A stretch of 64,000 bases of DNA from Methanocorpusculum labreanum Z (GCF_000015765.1 NC_008942.1:124001-188000), one strand, 5' to 3'. Shown: positions 8,677-17,669, numbered from the stretch's first letter. Program-made: numbers and translations. The notes: generated from the sequence alone by a model not told the origin.

Positions 8677-10080
8677 CTATCTCTTGCCCGCAGGCCTCCC
8701 TGTCTTTTTTCCGCGATAATTCGGCGAAGGCTTTCTGCCGTATTTTTCCTTCAGTAATGCAATCTTGTCCGGCTCTTTGTTTCCCGTCGGGGTTCCCGCG
8801 ATCATTCTGGTAAAACTTTCGCGTCCCATCAGCAGATTGTAGGCGTTCTGCTGTTTATTGAATCGTACCAGGACCGAATCGATCGCGACCACCGATCCGT
8901 AGGATGCCGTAAGCAGGGCTTCGTGCTCGGGAGTCCGGTGGAAAGCCGGCAGTGCTACATACGTGGGGGTTGTGCCCGTTCCGTCGCAGACGAGGAACAA
9001 ATAATTTTTCGCATCGCCGATGTCGGCCGACATAACAGAAACCGTAATGTGGATCCGTTTTTCCAGATGTTTTTTCAGCTGGGAGAGCCGTGCCCGCTTT
9101 GCCTCCGCCGGGATTTTGTATCCGCATTTTCTGTGCCCGTCGGTTCGAAGGATCGTATACGAAAACTTCACATCCGTGTTTACGAATCTGAATTTTTCTT
9201 CGGCCCCGCCGAGCGCGAACATCAGCTCTGTCGGCTTGATATCGGCATACGACCTAAACGACCAGCAGGGAGAAACGGTGCAGTACACTCCCCGAAGATC
9301 GTTACAGGGAGCGTAGATGGTCAGACCCCGTTTTTTCACATCGCGGGAGAGATCGCGAAGCATCGTTGCATTCGCCAGATCGGCAGGCTCGAGGATGGCA
9401 AGATTTCCGTCGGAAACGAGATGTTTCGAAAGCGCCATAACCAGGTCTGCTTTTTTCTCAGGCTCAAGACCGCTCAGTTCGTTGATGACGTTCGAGCAGA
9501 CGATCAAATCGAACTCTCCTTCGGGGATCTCTTTTGTTATATCCTGTGCGAGCGGCTTTTCTGCAGTGACTTTTCCTCCGGCATTTTTCAGGAATTCCGG
9601 AACGATCGCCTGATACGCTTCGATATGGGTCTCGTACTGTTCAAGAGACGTGATTTCGGCCGTCATCCCGTCAAGACAGGATAGGACACGGCCGATACCG
9701 ATCGAAACGGTTCCGGGTCCTGCCCCGATATCCAGGACCTTCACATGTTTTCGAATCAAGCCGGAGGTCACAAGTCCGGCAAAAAACTCGGAGAACTCTA
9801 TGACATATCCGGGCATCTGATATGCCATGTAGCCGAGAACGCTGTATGCTCCTTTGTAGGAGACGCTTTTTTTGACACCCTCTTTCCAGTATGCTTCTTT
9901 TTGAGCGATGATCGCGTTCCGTATTTTTTCCAGAACCGTCTCGTCGTTCCAGGTTTTTCCGGTGACCTTTTCGATGTACTGGGTCGTCTGTTTTTCGAGT
10001 TCGGGCAGGCTTCTTATTTTCAAAAAAGCGCTGAGGCGTTTTGTTTCCTCAGCAGTCGGGATGTATCGGGGATTATCCAT
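8677..10080 (-). CDS. Rsm22/METTL17-like methyltransferase-fold protein
   Basis: A 467-residue protein of the mitochondrial Rsm22 family, linked to small-ribosomal-subunit assembly. The SAM-binding loop VLDIGAGPGTVSIG is near residue 114, followed by an acidic second motif and CSNVINELSGLEPE. Downstream, a cysteine cluster APCNDLRGVYCTVSPC with another cysteine in HRKCGYK fits the four-cysteine Fe-S site described in METTL17/Rsm22 proteins. The basic C-terminal tail (KYGRKPSPNYRGKKTGRPAGKR) suggests RNA binding. It is followed, on the same strand upstream, by the ZPR1-like and SepF genes. Catalytic activity is not certain; the family may act as an assembly factor. Confidence 0.8.
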   Translation of the reverse strand: MDNPRYIPTAEETKRLSAFLKIRSLPELEKQTTQYIEKVTGKTWNDETVLEKIRNAIIAQKEAYWKEGVKKSVSYKGAYSVLGYMAYQMPGYVIEFSEFFAGLVTSGLIRKHVKVLDIGAGPGTVSIGIGRVLSCLDGMTAEITSLEQYETHIEAYQAIVPEFLKNAGGKVTAEKPLAQDITKEIPEGEFDLIVCSNVINELSGLEPEKKADLVMALSKHLVSDGNLAILEPADLANATMLRDLSRDVKKRGLTIYAPCNDLRGVYCTVSPCWSFRSYADIKPTELMFALGGAEEKFRFVNTDVKFSYTILRTDGHRKCGYKIPAEAKRARLSQLKKHLEKRIHITVSVMSADIGDAKNYLFLVCDGTGTTPTYVALPAFHRTPEHEALLTASYGSVVAIDSVLVRFNKQQNAYNLLMGRESFTRMIAGTPTGNKEPDKIALLKEKYGRKPSPNYRGKKTGRPAGKR

Positions 10081-10087
10081 TCTGGGT

Positions 10088-10639
10088 TTAAGCGAGCGGC
10101 TTCACTGAGTATCCGTCAGCTTCCGGCTCAATATCGAGTTTGGTCTTTTTGGCTTTTGATGAAACGATCCCCGAGTTTCCGCTGGGATCGGTTATGACGA
10201 CGGTAAAGGGTATTTCGGATTTTCTTGCTTTTTCGATCTCTTCCTGCAGTTCTGCCGCCCGGCAGATCTCATCTCCTTCGCAGGAAATCGCGGCGCGTTT
10301 AACCGCATCCTCTGCCCGTTCTAGAATGCCTTCGATGTTTGAAACAAATCCGAAGCAGGACGGACCCGGACGGATATTTATGCCGAACTCCGGGATATCG
10401 ATCTCGCCCTGCATGCTTCGAACGACCCGGGCATCCAGATCCTCCGGTGTTTCGACCGTCATCTCCCAACGGCTGGGCTCGTGATCGTTCAAAATCATTG
10501 TATCAACGATACGGAACCCACAGTCGCAGACACCGCAGATGAGGAGAATATCGGAGAAATATGGAATATTTTCCGTATCGTAGATGTATTCGATATCCTT
10601 TCCGCAGTCCGGACAGGGGGCGGGAATTACCTGACGCAT
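10088..10639 (-). CDS. ZPR1-type zinc finger protein
   Basis: A 183-residue single-domain relative of eukaryotic ZPR1. The zinc finger has the spacing CPDCGKD near residue 8 and CGVCDCGF near residue 35. It is followed by the ZPR1 beta domain with DLDARVVRSMQGEIDIPEFGI and GFVSNIEGIL, which are family landmarks. Eukaryotic ZPR1 binds translation elongation factor 1A. The archaeal protein is commonly annotated only as a zinc finger, so a translation-related role is inferred. It sits 7 bp from the Rsm22-like gene and 6 bp from sepF, all on the minus strand, so it is probably in one operon. Confidence 0.85.
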   Translation of the reverse strand: MRQVIPAPCPDCGKDIEYIYDTENIPYFSDILLICGVCDCGFRIVDTMILNDHEPSRWEMTVETPEDLDARVVRSMQGEIDIPEFGINIRPGPSCFGFVSNIEGILERAEDAVKRAAISCEGDEICRAAELQEEIEKARKSEIPFTVVITDPSGNSGIVSSKAKKTKLDIEPEADGYSVKPLA

Positions 10640-10645
10640 CGGGTT

Positions 10646-11020
10646 TTAGTACCCGCCGAGCTTCTCGCGGGAAATACGGACACCGGTCGGCACAACGATC
10701 ACATAGCGCTGGTCGCCGAGTCCGATGATATCGCCGTTCACATCGCGGGAAACGGCACGCAGATCGCCCATTACGCGGTCGAACATGATCTTGTCGAGCT
10801 TCAGTTTGGTGATGTCGATGATGACAATATTTCCGTTGTAGATCTCGTCTTTTATCTTTGGACAGTCTTTGATATCACAGACGCTTGCGACCTTGACATA
10901 CATCGTTGCCGGTTCGCTTTCTCCGACCGCTCCTTCGTATGCCTGCAGATCAAGCTTCATGTAGGTATCTTCGTCTGTTGCTTTATCCTTTGAGCCAAAT
11001 ACTCCGTCAAGAAATCCCAT
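10646..11020 (-). CDS. sepF: Cell division protein SepF
   Basis: Archaeal membrane anchor for FtsZ. It is 124 residues long. The N-terminus MGFLDGVFGSKDK is a short amphipathic membrane-targeting helix. The SepF core follows (residues 38-120), with YVKVASVCDIKDCPKI, NGNIVIIDITKL, DRVMGDLRAVSRDVNGDIIGLG and a terminal YVIVVPTGVRI. This is the usual archaeal SepF layout. It heads the run sepF-ZPR1-like-Rsm22-like. The upstream 50 bp are A+T-rich and contain no clear ribosome binding site, so the message may be leaderless. Confidence 0.9.
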   Translation of the reverse strand: MGFLDGVFGSKDKATDEDTYMKLDLQAYEGAVGESEPATMYVKVASVCDIKDCPKIKDEIYNGNIVIIDITKLKLDKIMFDRVMGDLRAVSRDVNGDIIGLGDQRYVIVVPTGVRISREKLGGY

Positions 11021-11070
11021 ATGAAAAATAGTTTAGTTGTTGCTTATTTAATTCTATCTGTGTGAGGTGC

Positions 11071-11568
11071 TTAGATCTCCAGATTCCAGAGCTCGTCACC
11101 GATGTAATGCAGATTTTTCGCCGCCTTTCCCTTCTCAAGCGCGATGATATCTTTCGCATCATACAGTGGAAGTACAACCGCGAGGGGTTTGTCGTGACTT
11201 TCGTCAACGGCGAGCGCCGGCTGACCGGCCTTTACGTCGTCCGTGACCGATACGATTCCGGGACGCATAACGTCTGCGCCGTTGATCATATAGGGGATCG
11301 CCCCCATATCGACCACGATCCTTCTCCCAGAAAACGGACGGGAGACTGCCCCCCGAAGCGTGGGGAACGCCCAGTCGTCCTTCTCCATGATAAGCGGTTT
11401 TTTATCGATGATGTAGATATTGAATTTGGATGCTGTCTCCGCGATCTCGATCATGGGGGCATTGTACAAAGCTGCATCTTCTCCGATATTCTCGGTAAGT
11501 TTTGTCATCAAAGCTGCAAGCTGACTTTTTTTGATGGCGTGGCGTTTTTTAATGATAAGGTCTGCCAT
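11071..11568 (-). CDS. PUA-domain RNA-binding protein (MCT-1-like)
   Basis: A 165-residue protein with an N-terminal pre-PUA region (KKRHAIKKSQLAALMTKL) and a C-terminal PUA domain (about residues 80-160: RRIVVDMGAIPYMINGADVMRPGIV and KPLAVVLPLYDAKDI). This architecture matches archaeal relatives of MCT-1/Tma20, which act with the ribosome or tRNA in eukaryotes. No catalytic domain is present, so it is not itself a tRNA-guanine transglycosylase. It is separated from sepF by 50 bp on the same strand. The function here is inferred. Confidence 0.85.
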   Translation of the reverse strand: MADLIIKKRHAIKKSQLAALMTKLTENIGEDAALYNAPMIEIAETASKFNIYIIDKKPLIMEKDDWAFPTLRGAVSRPFSGRRIVVDMGAIPYMINGADVMRPGIVSVTDDVKAGQPALAVDESHDKPLAVVLPLYDAKDIIALEKGKAAKNLHYIGDELWNLEI

Positions 11569-11723
11569 GTGTTATACAGTTATTTGGCCCGTGGAATTAA
11601 ATATACTCCGTGACGGATGCATTACCATGTATTTTCTCCAATAATACATGCCCGATATTCGGACTTTGATTCCCGCTATCTTTATGTGTCTCTGTGGCAT
11701 ATACATTAAGCACTCGTCCATGA

Positions 11724-12077
<354 letters not shown>

Positions 12078-12097
12078 CATCGAGGTGAATTTAACCA

Positions 12098-12271
12098 ATG
12101 ACAAAAGGCACTCCATCAATGGGTCTGCGCAACAAGCACTCCCACATCATCTGCCGCCGCTGTGGCAAACAGTCTTTCCACGCACGGCACGGTGTATGTT
12201 CATCATGCGGTTTTGGTAAGAGCTCCAAAATCCGTGGGTACAACTGGACGAAAAAAGCAGCAGATAACTAA
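12098..12271 (+). CDS. rpl37e: Large ribosomal subunit protein eL37
   Basis: A 57-residue zinc-binding ribosomal protein. It begins [23 protein letters not shown], the hallmark L37e start. The zinc ribbon cysteines are CRRC (residues 19-22) and CSSC (34-37), and the basic tail reads [21 protein letters not shown] sits upstream at suitable distance. The gene lies between lsm and purF on the same strand and is probably part of one transcript. Confidence 0.96.
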   Translation: MTKGTPSMGLRNKHSHIICRRCGKQSFHARHGVCSSCGFGKSSKIRGYNWTKKAADN

Positions 12272-12287
12272 TTAAACAGGTTGTAAT

Positions 12288-13676
12288 ATGAGCGGTATTG
12301 CAGGCATCGTCGACTCTCGAGGTGTCGCTTACCCCCTTTATTATGCTCTGCATGCCCTGCAGCACAGAGGGCAGGAAGCAGCGGGCATATCTACTTTTGA
12401 CGGGCGTGCATTCTTTATGCATAAAGGGCCCGGGCAGCTTTCCGACGTGTTTTGTGAAAAAGTACTGAGCCGACTGGCAGGTAACGTGGGTATTGGGCAG
12501 GTTTTGTACACCCAGAAAGCACACCGTGGCAGAACGGAAAATATTCAGCCGTTCAACTTTAATTTCAAAGACCACAAACTCTCCATTACCGTTTCAGTTG
12601 CTTTGATCAATCGCGAGGCACTCAGAAGTGAGTATGAGGAAAAGGGGCACATCTTTTCGTCGACAACGAATGCCGAACTGATCGCGGCAATGATCGCACA
12701 CGAGCTTATTGCCGGCGTTTCGGCCGAAGAGGCGTTCGTGAATACGATGCAGAGGCTTTCCGGGGCATATGCAGGAGTCGCTATTCTCGACGGCGTTTTG
12801 TATGCGTTCCGTGACCCTCTCGGGACAAAACCGCTTTGTTACGGTAAAACCGAGTTTGGGTATGTCGCCGTCTCCGAAAGCGTTGCTTTGGATATCCTTT
12901 CGGCAACGTTCGAAGCGGACGTTCGCCCCGGCGAACTTCTCACGATAACCGAAGACGGCGTTTCCCACCGTCAGGTCCTTGAATCCGATCATAAAGCATA
13001 CTGCGTATTCGAATATGTGTATATTGCACGGCCCGATTCGGTCATCGACGGTGTGCTTGTATACGATGCCAGAAGAAAGATCGGGGCGTGTCTGGCGAAA
13101 AATCCGCCTAAAGCCGATCTCGTCTCTCCCGTCCCGGATTCTGGGATTGCCTTTGCTACCGGCTATGCATCGGCATCCGGCATCCCGTATATCGAAGGGC
13201 TGCTCAAAAACCGGTACGTCGGCAGGACATTCATCATGCCTACCCCGACTCTTAGGGAAAATGCCGTACGGATGAAGATGAATCCGGTCCGCCGCCACGT
13301 TGCCGGAAAATCGGTCATTCTGGTCGATGACAGTATCGTTCGGGGAACGACGTCTCTAAGAATCGTCGACATGGTCAGGGATTTTGGTGCCGAAGAGGTC
13401 CATATGAGGATCGGATCATCACCGATCGTTGCTCCCTGCTACTTCGGAATTGATCTTGCCACTCGGGAAGAACTGATCGCTGCGGGTCTGGATGTGGAAT
13501 CGATCCGGGAAAAGATCCATGCAACCACCCTTCAGTATGTATCGACTGAAGAGCTCGTGGCCTCGATCGGTATTCCGGCAGAGGATCTCTGCATGGGATG
13601 CTCCACCGGCAGATTCCCGCTCGATATTCCGGGTGAATGCACCGGCTGCTGCAGAAAGATCACTCCGGCAAAATAA
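12288..13676 (+). CDS. purF: PurF-type amidophosphoribosyltransferase with degenerate glutaminase site
   Basis: First enzyme of purine synthesis: makes phosphoribosylamine from PRPP. The phosphoribosyltransferase half is intact, with the PRPP loop VILVDDSIVRGTTS near residue 345. The four cysteines that hold a [4Fe-4S] cluster in Bacillus-type PurF are also present (C239 in YCVFEY, one in PCYFGID, and CMGC near the end). The N-terminal Ntn glutaminase is abnormal. The nucleophile Cys after the initiator Met is Ser (MSGIAG). The Arg73-equivalent is Leu, the AHNGN oxyanion segment is replaced by SVA, and the conserved Asp of the SDSE motif is Asn (TTNAE). The fold around these sites is well kept (LQHRGQEAAGIST, FRDPLGTKPL). 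It therefore probably uses free ammonia rather than glutamine. Confidence 0.9.
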   Translation: MSGIAGIVDSRGVAYPLYYALHALQHRGQEAAGISTFDGRAFFMHKGPGQLSDVFCEKVLSRLAGNVGIGQVLYTQKAHRGRTENIQPFNFNFKDHKLSITVSVALINREALRSEYEEKGHIFSSTTNAELIAAMIAHELIAGVSAEEAFVNTMQRLSGAYAGVAILDGVLYAFRDPLGTKPLCYGKTEFGYVAVSESVALDILSATFEADVRPGELLTITEDGVSHRQVLESDHKAYCVFEYVYIARPDSVIDGVLVYDARRKIGACLAKNPPKADLVSPVPDSGIAFATGYASASGIPYIEGLLKNRYVGRTFIMPTPTLRENAVRMKMNPVRRHVAGKSVILVDDSIVRGTTSLRIVDMVRDFGAEEVHMRIGSSPIVAPCYFGIDLATREELIAAGLDVESIREKIHATTLQYVSTEELVASIGIPAEDLCMGCSTGRFPLDIPGECTGCCRKITPAK

Positions 13677-13723
13677 TTCTTTTTAGCGAAGCTTCTTGTA
13701 TGTTTGCAACCCACCGAATGGTG

Positions 13724-14248
13724 ATGCATCTTGCGTATACCTTAACTGAGAATGATTATATCGCATTCAATAAATCTCATTACTCCCGTTCTCCAAGCAT
13801 GAGAAAACAGTTCTCGCGTTCGCGTGTCTACATGGCGATCGTCTGCTTTTTCCTGCCGGTTCTGATCGCAGTGACCTTTTCCGGATTTACTTATATTTGG
13901 GCTGGGGTTTTAGGCGGGATTGCTCTATTCGCTCTGATCTACTGGATCTACCCGAAGTTCTACTGGAAAATCATCGAAAAGAATCTGAGAAAATTTCTGC
14001 GTGAAGGTAAATCCGGCTCTCCTTGGGAGACAAAGGCGACTCTTTCGCTTGAAGACGACGGCATGCACTTCTCGATCGGGCCAAACCTTTCTGTATCGCC
14101 GTATTCATCGATACGCGATATCGTGAACGAAAACGGGGCTGTATATATTTACGTGGACTCCCTGCAGGGAGCGATCATTCCGCCCGGTGTTTCAGGTTCC
14201 GACGAGTTCGTTTCAGTGCTGAAAGCAAAGCTTCCCGCCAATTCATAA
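13724..14248 (+). CDS. Membrane protein resembling the YcxB family
   Basis: About 174 residues with two adjacent hydrophobic segments near the N-terminus (VYMAIVCFFLPVLIAVTF and YIWAGVLGGIALFALIYWIY). A cytoplasmic domain follows with a YcxB-like pattern (TKATLSLEDDGMHFSIGPNLSVSPYSSIRDIV). The protein starts with YTLTENDYIAFNKSHYSRSP, which also fits that family. The first in-frame ATGs after the purF stop lie at 13718 and 13724, and neither has a good ribosome binding site. I chose 13724 because the conserved region starts there. The function is unknown. Confidence 0.65.
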   Translation: MHLAYTLTENDYIAFNKSHYSRSPSMRKQFSRSRVYMAIVCFFLPVLIAVTFSGFTYIWAGVLGGIALFALIYWIYPKFYWKIIEKNLRKFLREGKSGSPWETKATLSLEDDGMHFSIGPNLSVSPYSSIRDIVNENGAVYIYVDSLQGAIIPPGVSGSDEFVSVLKAKLPANS

Positions 14249-14282
14249 TTTTCATATCCTCCCCCGTCCAATTCCCTTTACC

Positions 14283-15197
14283 ATGATTACTGTTTTCTCC
14301 GGCGGAACAGGAACACCCAAACTCATCCGGGGTCTCCGGCAGATCCTGCACGACCACGAGATAACGGTCGTCGTCAATACGGCCGAGGACCTTTGGATGT
14401 CGGGACTGTACGTTTCCCCGGACATCGATACCGTTCAGTATCTCTTTTCCGGTCTTTTGAATACCGACTCCTGGTGGGGGATTCGCGGCGACTCGTTCGA
14501 GACGTTCCATGCAATGGAAAAACTCGGATACACCGAACTCCTTCCTCTCGGGGACAAAGACCGTGCCACCAATATTGCCAGAGCAGAGTTTCTCAGACAG
14601 GGAATGACCCTCACCGAAGCGACGGAAAAAATCGCGAAAGGCTACGGCGTTTCGGCACGGATCTTACCGATGTCGGATCAGAATGTTGCATCATATGTCG
14701 TCTGCGAGGATGATTCCCTGATGCATTATCAGGAGTACTGGGTAGGGAAACGCGGAAACGTGAATATCAAAGGAGTCGTCAGAAAAACAACCGACGGTTT
14801 GCCGCTGAAAACCACTCCTGAAGTCATCTCGGCAATCGAAGAAAGCGACGGCGTTATCATCGGCCCGTCAAATCCGGTTACGAGCATCGGCCCGATCCTC
14901 GAGTGTGCCGGGGTCCGCGAAGCTTTGCAGAACACATTTACGGCGGCAGTAAGTCCGTTTATCGGAAACCGCCCGGTCAGCGGTCCTGCTGCTGCTCTGA
15001 TGAAGGCCTGGGGATATGAATCCACGTCGTATGGAACCTGGCAGGTCTACAAGGATGTAGTGGATCTCTTTATTCAGGATGTCAGGGACACGGCAATCGA
15101 AGTGCCCGGAGCTCATCGTCTGGATACGATGATGACCAATGAAAAGAAGGCCGAATCCCTTGCATGGGATCTGCTGTCCTACTTCCCGAGAAAATAA
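14283..15197 (+). CDS. cofD: 2-phospho-L-lactate transferase (F420 biosynthesis)
   Basis: Joins the activated lactyl phosphate to the deazaflavin Fo to make F420-0, the electron carrier of methanogens. The 304 residues begin MITVFSGGTGTPKLIRGL, the CofD substrate-binding loop. NTAEDLWMSGLYVSPDIDTV (about 37) and GDSFETFHAMEKLGYTELLPLGDKD (about 70) are family signatures, and GPSNPVTSIGPIL (about 198) forms the phosphate-binding region. The length is usual. It lies after the YcxB-like gene with a 34-bp gap and faces pyrF. Confidence 0.95.
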   Translation: MITVFSGGTGTPKLIRGLRQILHDHEITVVVNTAEDLWMSGLYVSPDIDTVQYLFSGLLNTDSWWGIRGDSFETFHAMEKLGYTELLPLGDKDRATNIARAEFLRQGMTLTEATEKIAKGYGVSARILPMSDQNVASYVVCEDDSLMHYQEYWVGKRGNVNIKGVVRKTTDGLPLKTTPEVISAIEESDGVIIGPSNPVTSIGPILECAGVREALQNTFTAAVSPFIGNRPVSGPAAALMKAWGYESTSYGTWQVYKDVVDLFIQDVRDTAIEVPGAHRLDTMMTNEKKAESLAWDLLSYFPRK

Positions 15198-15216
15198 GAA
15201 AAAAAATCAGAGGAAA

Positions 15217-15855
15217 TCAGAGGGCACGCAGGCGGAATTCATGCGCTGCTTTCCCCGGATCTGCCGATTCGTAAATGGCACGGCCGACAATGATCCCGTC
15301 CACATATTTTTTGATATCTTCGGGCTGTGCTCCCTGAGCGCCCACGCCCGGCGAATAGATCTTCATTGAATTGCCGATGATGGATCGCAGAATTTCGGTG
15401 CGCTCCGGTCTCGTCGCCGGAGCGATGATTCCGTCGGCTCCTGCTTCTTTTGCCATTTTAGCCATCCGCTCGGCATTTGCCCCGCTCAGAAAATCGAGCG
15501 CTCCGGGGTGACTCATCTCGCAGACCGCAAAGGCACGTCCCCCGTGATCGTGCGCTCCGTCCACGATTGCCTGAAGAGAGTCCGATCCGCAGAATACATG
15601 GGTGATGATGCCCGAACATCCTGCTGCAAAGACCTCTTCGCAGATAAGGGCGTTGGTGTTCGGGATGTCGGCAACTTTGAAATCTGCAATGATCGGAATA
15701 TTGGATTTTGCAAGCTCTTTTACGATCCCCATCCCGGTTGAAAGAATCAGGGGATAACCGATTTTTATCGCATCGAGTTCCCCTTCGCAAGCCCGGGATA
15801 CGCGGATCGCTTCTTCGGCACCTTTTACATCGAGTGCGAGCAGAAGTTCGGCCAT
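15217..15855 (-). CDS. pyrF: Orotidine 5'-phosphate decarboxylase
   Basis: Last step of UMP synthesis. This is the short archaeal form (212 residues). The catalytic signature DFKVADIPNTN is at about residue 58, with the essential Lys and Asp pair. LLALDVKG at the N-terminus, the phosphate-gripper region GVGAQG and the end DGIIVGRAIYESADP complete the TIM barrel. It directly follows the deoxyhypusine synthase gene on the minus strand with no gap between stop and start, so the two should be cotranscribed. Confidence 0.95.
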   Translation of the reverse strand: MAELLLALDVKGAEEAIRVSRACEGELDAIKIGYPLILSTGMGIVKELAKSNIPIIADFKVADIPNTNALICEEVFAAGCSGIITHVFCGSDSLQAIVDGAHDHGGRAFAVCEMSHPGALDFLSGANAERMAKMAKEAGADGIIAPATRPERTEILRSIIGNSMKIYSPGVGAQGAQPEDIKKYVDGIIVGRAIYESADPGKAAHEFRLRAL

Positions 15856-16794
15856 TTATTTTCTCTCCATACGTTCCAGCGTTGCTGCTGCAAGGATGGG
15901 GAGTGTTATTGTGGCATCGCCGTACACGGTAACGCCGGTCCCTCCTTCGCCGATCTTACCCCAGGACTTTGCTTCGTCCAGCGTCGCTCCGGAAAGTCCG
16001 CCAAGGTCGGGGCGGTCTCCGGTGAGCTGGATCACATACGTGAAATCGTTTGGCGTCATCAGCATGCTCTGCAGCGTGAAGTTCTTCGGGACTCCTCCTC
16101 CAACGAGAACTGCCCCGGCCTTTTTCACATTGAACACCTGATTGAGGAGGACATGCATATCGCCGATCGCATCGAGGATCGTCTTTTTGTGGAACTGGGA
16201 GAACATCCAGTACTGGAGGCCCAGAACCGAGTCCTGAAACGCCGGGCAGTAGACCGGGACATCGTGTTTTGCTGCCGTTGCAAGAATTCCCGTGTCGAGC
16301 TCCTCGCCAATCGTTTTCAGAAGATTGCTGATCGTGATCGGTTCTTCGGGAAGTCCGCAGTATATATCCTGAATGAAATCCTCCAGATCCTCGAATGCAT
16401 CGTTCGGCAGGAAGACGTCGTAAATACGATTTACTTCGTCATTTCTGAGCTCGACGTCATCGCACTCAGCTTTGCCGTGGTAGTGATGACAACCGATCGC
16501 TTCGATTACATCATGGGTGAGGTTTGCTCCCGTCGAGGTCAGCACATCGATGTGGCCTTTTTCTATAAGTGTCGATACGATCCCTCCCATCCCTGCCGGG
16601 ACCATCGCTCCCGAAAGAGCGAAAAACTTGGTCATGTCGGGGTCGGAAAGCATTTTTTCATAGACTTCTACAGCGTGGAAAAGACTTCCGCCGTTGTACG
16701 CTCCTGCTTTCCCCATCTCACAGACCAGTTCGTTTACGGTCATGTCGCCGCGTGGGATAAACTGCTTGACCGGGGTACTACAATGTTTATGCAT
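15856..16794 (-). CDS. dys: Deoxyhypusine synthase
   Basis: Transfers the aminobutyl group of spermidine to a lysine of initiation factor aIF5A. About 312 residues. The ATG at 16794 (MHKHCSTPVKQF) is preferred over a longer frame whose first 30 residues look untranslated. NAD-site segments STGANLTHDV (about 88) and LSGATLDEAKSWGKI are present, and the catalytic lysine lies in GGGVPKNF (about 235). ALSGAMVPAGMGGIV matches the family N-terminal domain. It is followed immediately by pyrF. The upstream region contains a palindromic ATACCCATATAGGTAT-like stretch around 16830-16845 that may overlap the promoter. Confidence 0.93.
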   Translation of the reverse strand: MHKHCSTPVKQFIPRGDMTVNELVCEMGKAGAYNGGSLFHAVEVYEKMLSDPDMTKFFALSGAMVPAGMGGIVSTLIEKGHIDVLTSTGANLTHDVIEAIGCHHYHGKAECDDVELRNDEVNRIYDVFLPNDAFEDLEDFIQDIYCGLPEEPITISNLLKTIGEELDTGILATAAKHDVPVYCPAFQDSVLGLQYWMFSQFHKKTILDAIGDMHVLLNQVFNVKKAGAVLVGGGVPKNFTLQSMLMTPNDFTYVIQLTGDRPDLGGLSGATLDEAKSWGKIGEGGTGVTVYGDATITLPILAAATLERMERK

Positions 16795-16880
16795 GATTGT
16801 GACCTTAATGCTGGATATGGTTGGTTGGGTATACCCATATAGGTATGTCTTGCCGATGAAAAAAATAAAAATGCTGTATC

Positions 16881-17306
16881 TCAACTGCAGTCAATGCTGC
16901 AGCATTTCAGCGTGGTGATCGTTCCGTCTGCGAATACTCCTTTTACTGCAATATCCCGGGTTCCGGAGATGTCTTTGACTGCTCCCGAAAATATGCAGGT
17001 ATTGCTGTGCAGAGTCTGTCTTGCCTGTTCATCGGCAAGCTGCACGCCGTTGATACTGATAATGACTTCCCGAAGTTCGATTATATCTCTGCCTCCCGAG
17101 ACATAGATCACAACATCATCTCCATACACCGAGATTACGGTCTGCACATCTTTTGCGTGCAGCGGATTTTTCATCACGAAAAGGCTGCTGAACCATCCGG
17201 TGCTTGCGGCCGCGAAAACGATCAGGATTAAGAGAGCAATCAGAATAATTCCTGCAGAGGTTAGAGTTTTTCCTCTTTTAATTTTGGATCCGGCTTTTTT
17301 TCTCAT
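16881..17306 (-). CDS. Small membrane-anchored protein, function unknown
   Basis: About 141 residues. It has a basic N-terminus (MRKKAGSKIKRGK), one transmembrane segment (TSAGIILIALLILIVFAAAS), and then an extracellular beta-rich domain with VISVYGDDVVIYVSGGRD and EVIISINGVQL. Four cysteines occur in the C-terminal part (HSNTCIF and the ending CCSIDC), which could form disulfides. The start at 17306 has GGGGAG 11 bp upstream. A longer frame from 17411 (MSEINE...) is possible and would add 35 residues. It resembles archaeal pilin-like or surface-anchored proteins in layout only. Confidence 0.55.
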   Translation of the reverse strand: MRKKAGSKIKRGKTLTSAGIILIALLILIVFAAASTGWFSSLFVMKNPLHAKDVQTVISVYGDDVVIYVSGGRDIIELREVIISINGVQLADEQARQTLHSNTCIFSGAVKDISGTRDIAVKGVFADGTITTLKCCSIDCS

Positions 17307-17603
17307 GATGACTTCATCTCCCCGTCTGTTGCGTGAGCCTGAGGGTTTCTGGATAGTAATGTTATATCCTATTGCGCCTATATTCGGTGTTATTTCGTTG
17401 ATCTCACTCATGAAATTAAAAATGGGTTCAGCATTCCAACGTTTTTGGCGCACTGAATCTCCGCGAATGATGGCAGATACTCTACAATTGGATGCTTGCA
17501 TCATTAAGGTATCTATTATGATATTTTGTTTTCAGAATGGGTTAAAAATCGTTAAAAAATAATAACATGCCGAAATTCCTGCAAAATAGTATTCAGATCA
17601 ATT

Positions 17604-17651
17604 GGTGAGGGCAGCAGTATCCACACTGCTTTGTACTCCACATCCCCCACC
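17604..17651 (-). terminator. Structured element downstream of the 17.7-kb gene
   Basis: The stretch 17307-17669 holds the possible N-terminal extension of the preceding gene, and this fold. An outer stem pairs GGTGAGGG (17604-17611) with CCCCCACC (17644-17651) with one mismatch. An inner perfect stem pairs AGCAGT (17613-17618) with ACTGCT (17625-17630). Read on the minus strand it lies 20-65 bp past the stop of the upstream gene, so it may be a 3'-end structure or terminator. No other feature is visible in this stretch. Confidence 0.35.
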
Positions 17652-17669
17652 TAACAGTATTATATGACG

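Noticed and set aside
17450-17475. A second copy of the 7.6-kb repeat, from a 14-base match (GAATCTCCGCGAAT)
   Set aside because: The match does not extend beyond 14 bases and lies in a possible coding extension, so chance or short motif reuse is as likely.
17604-17651. Possible H/ACA guide RNA (stem, inner stem and a following ACA)
   Set aside because: The internal loop is far too asymmetric (1-2 nt on one side, about 13 on the other), and no kink-turn is visible. Listed only as a stem structure.
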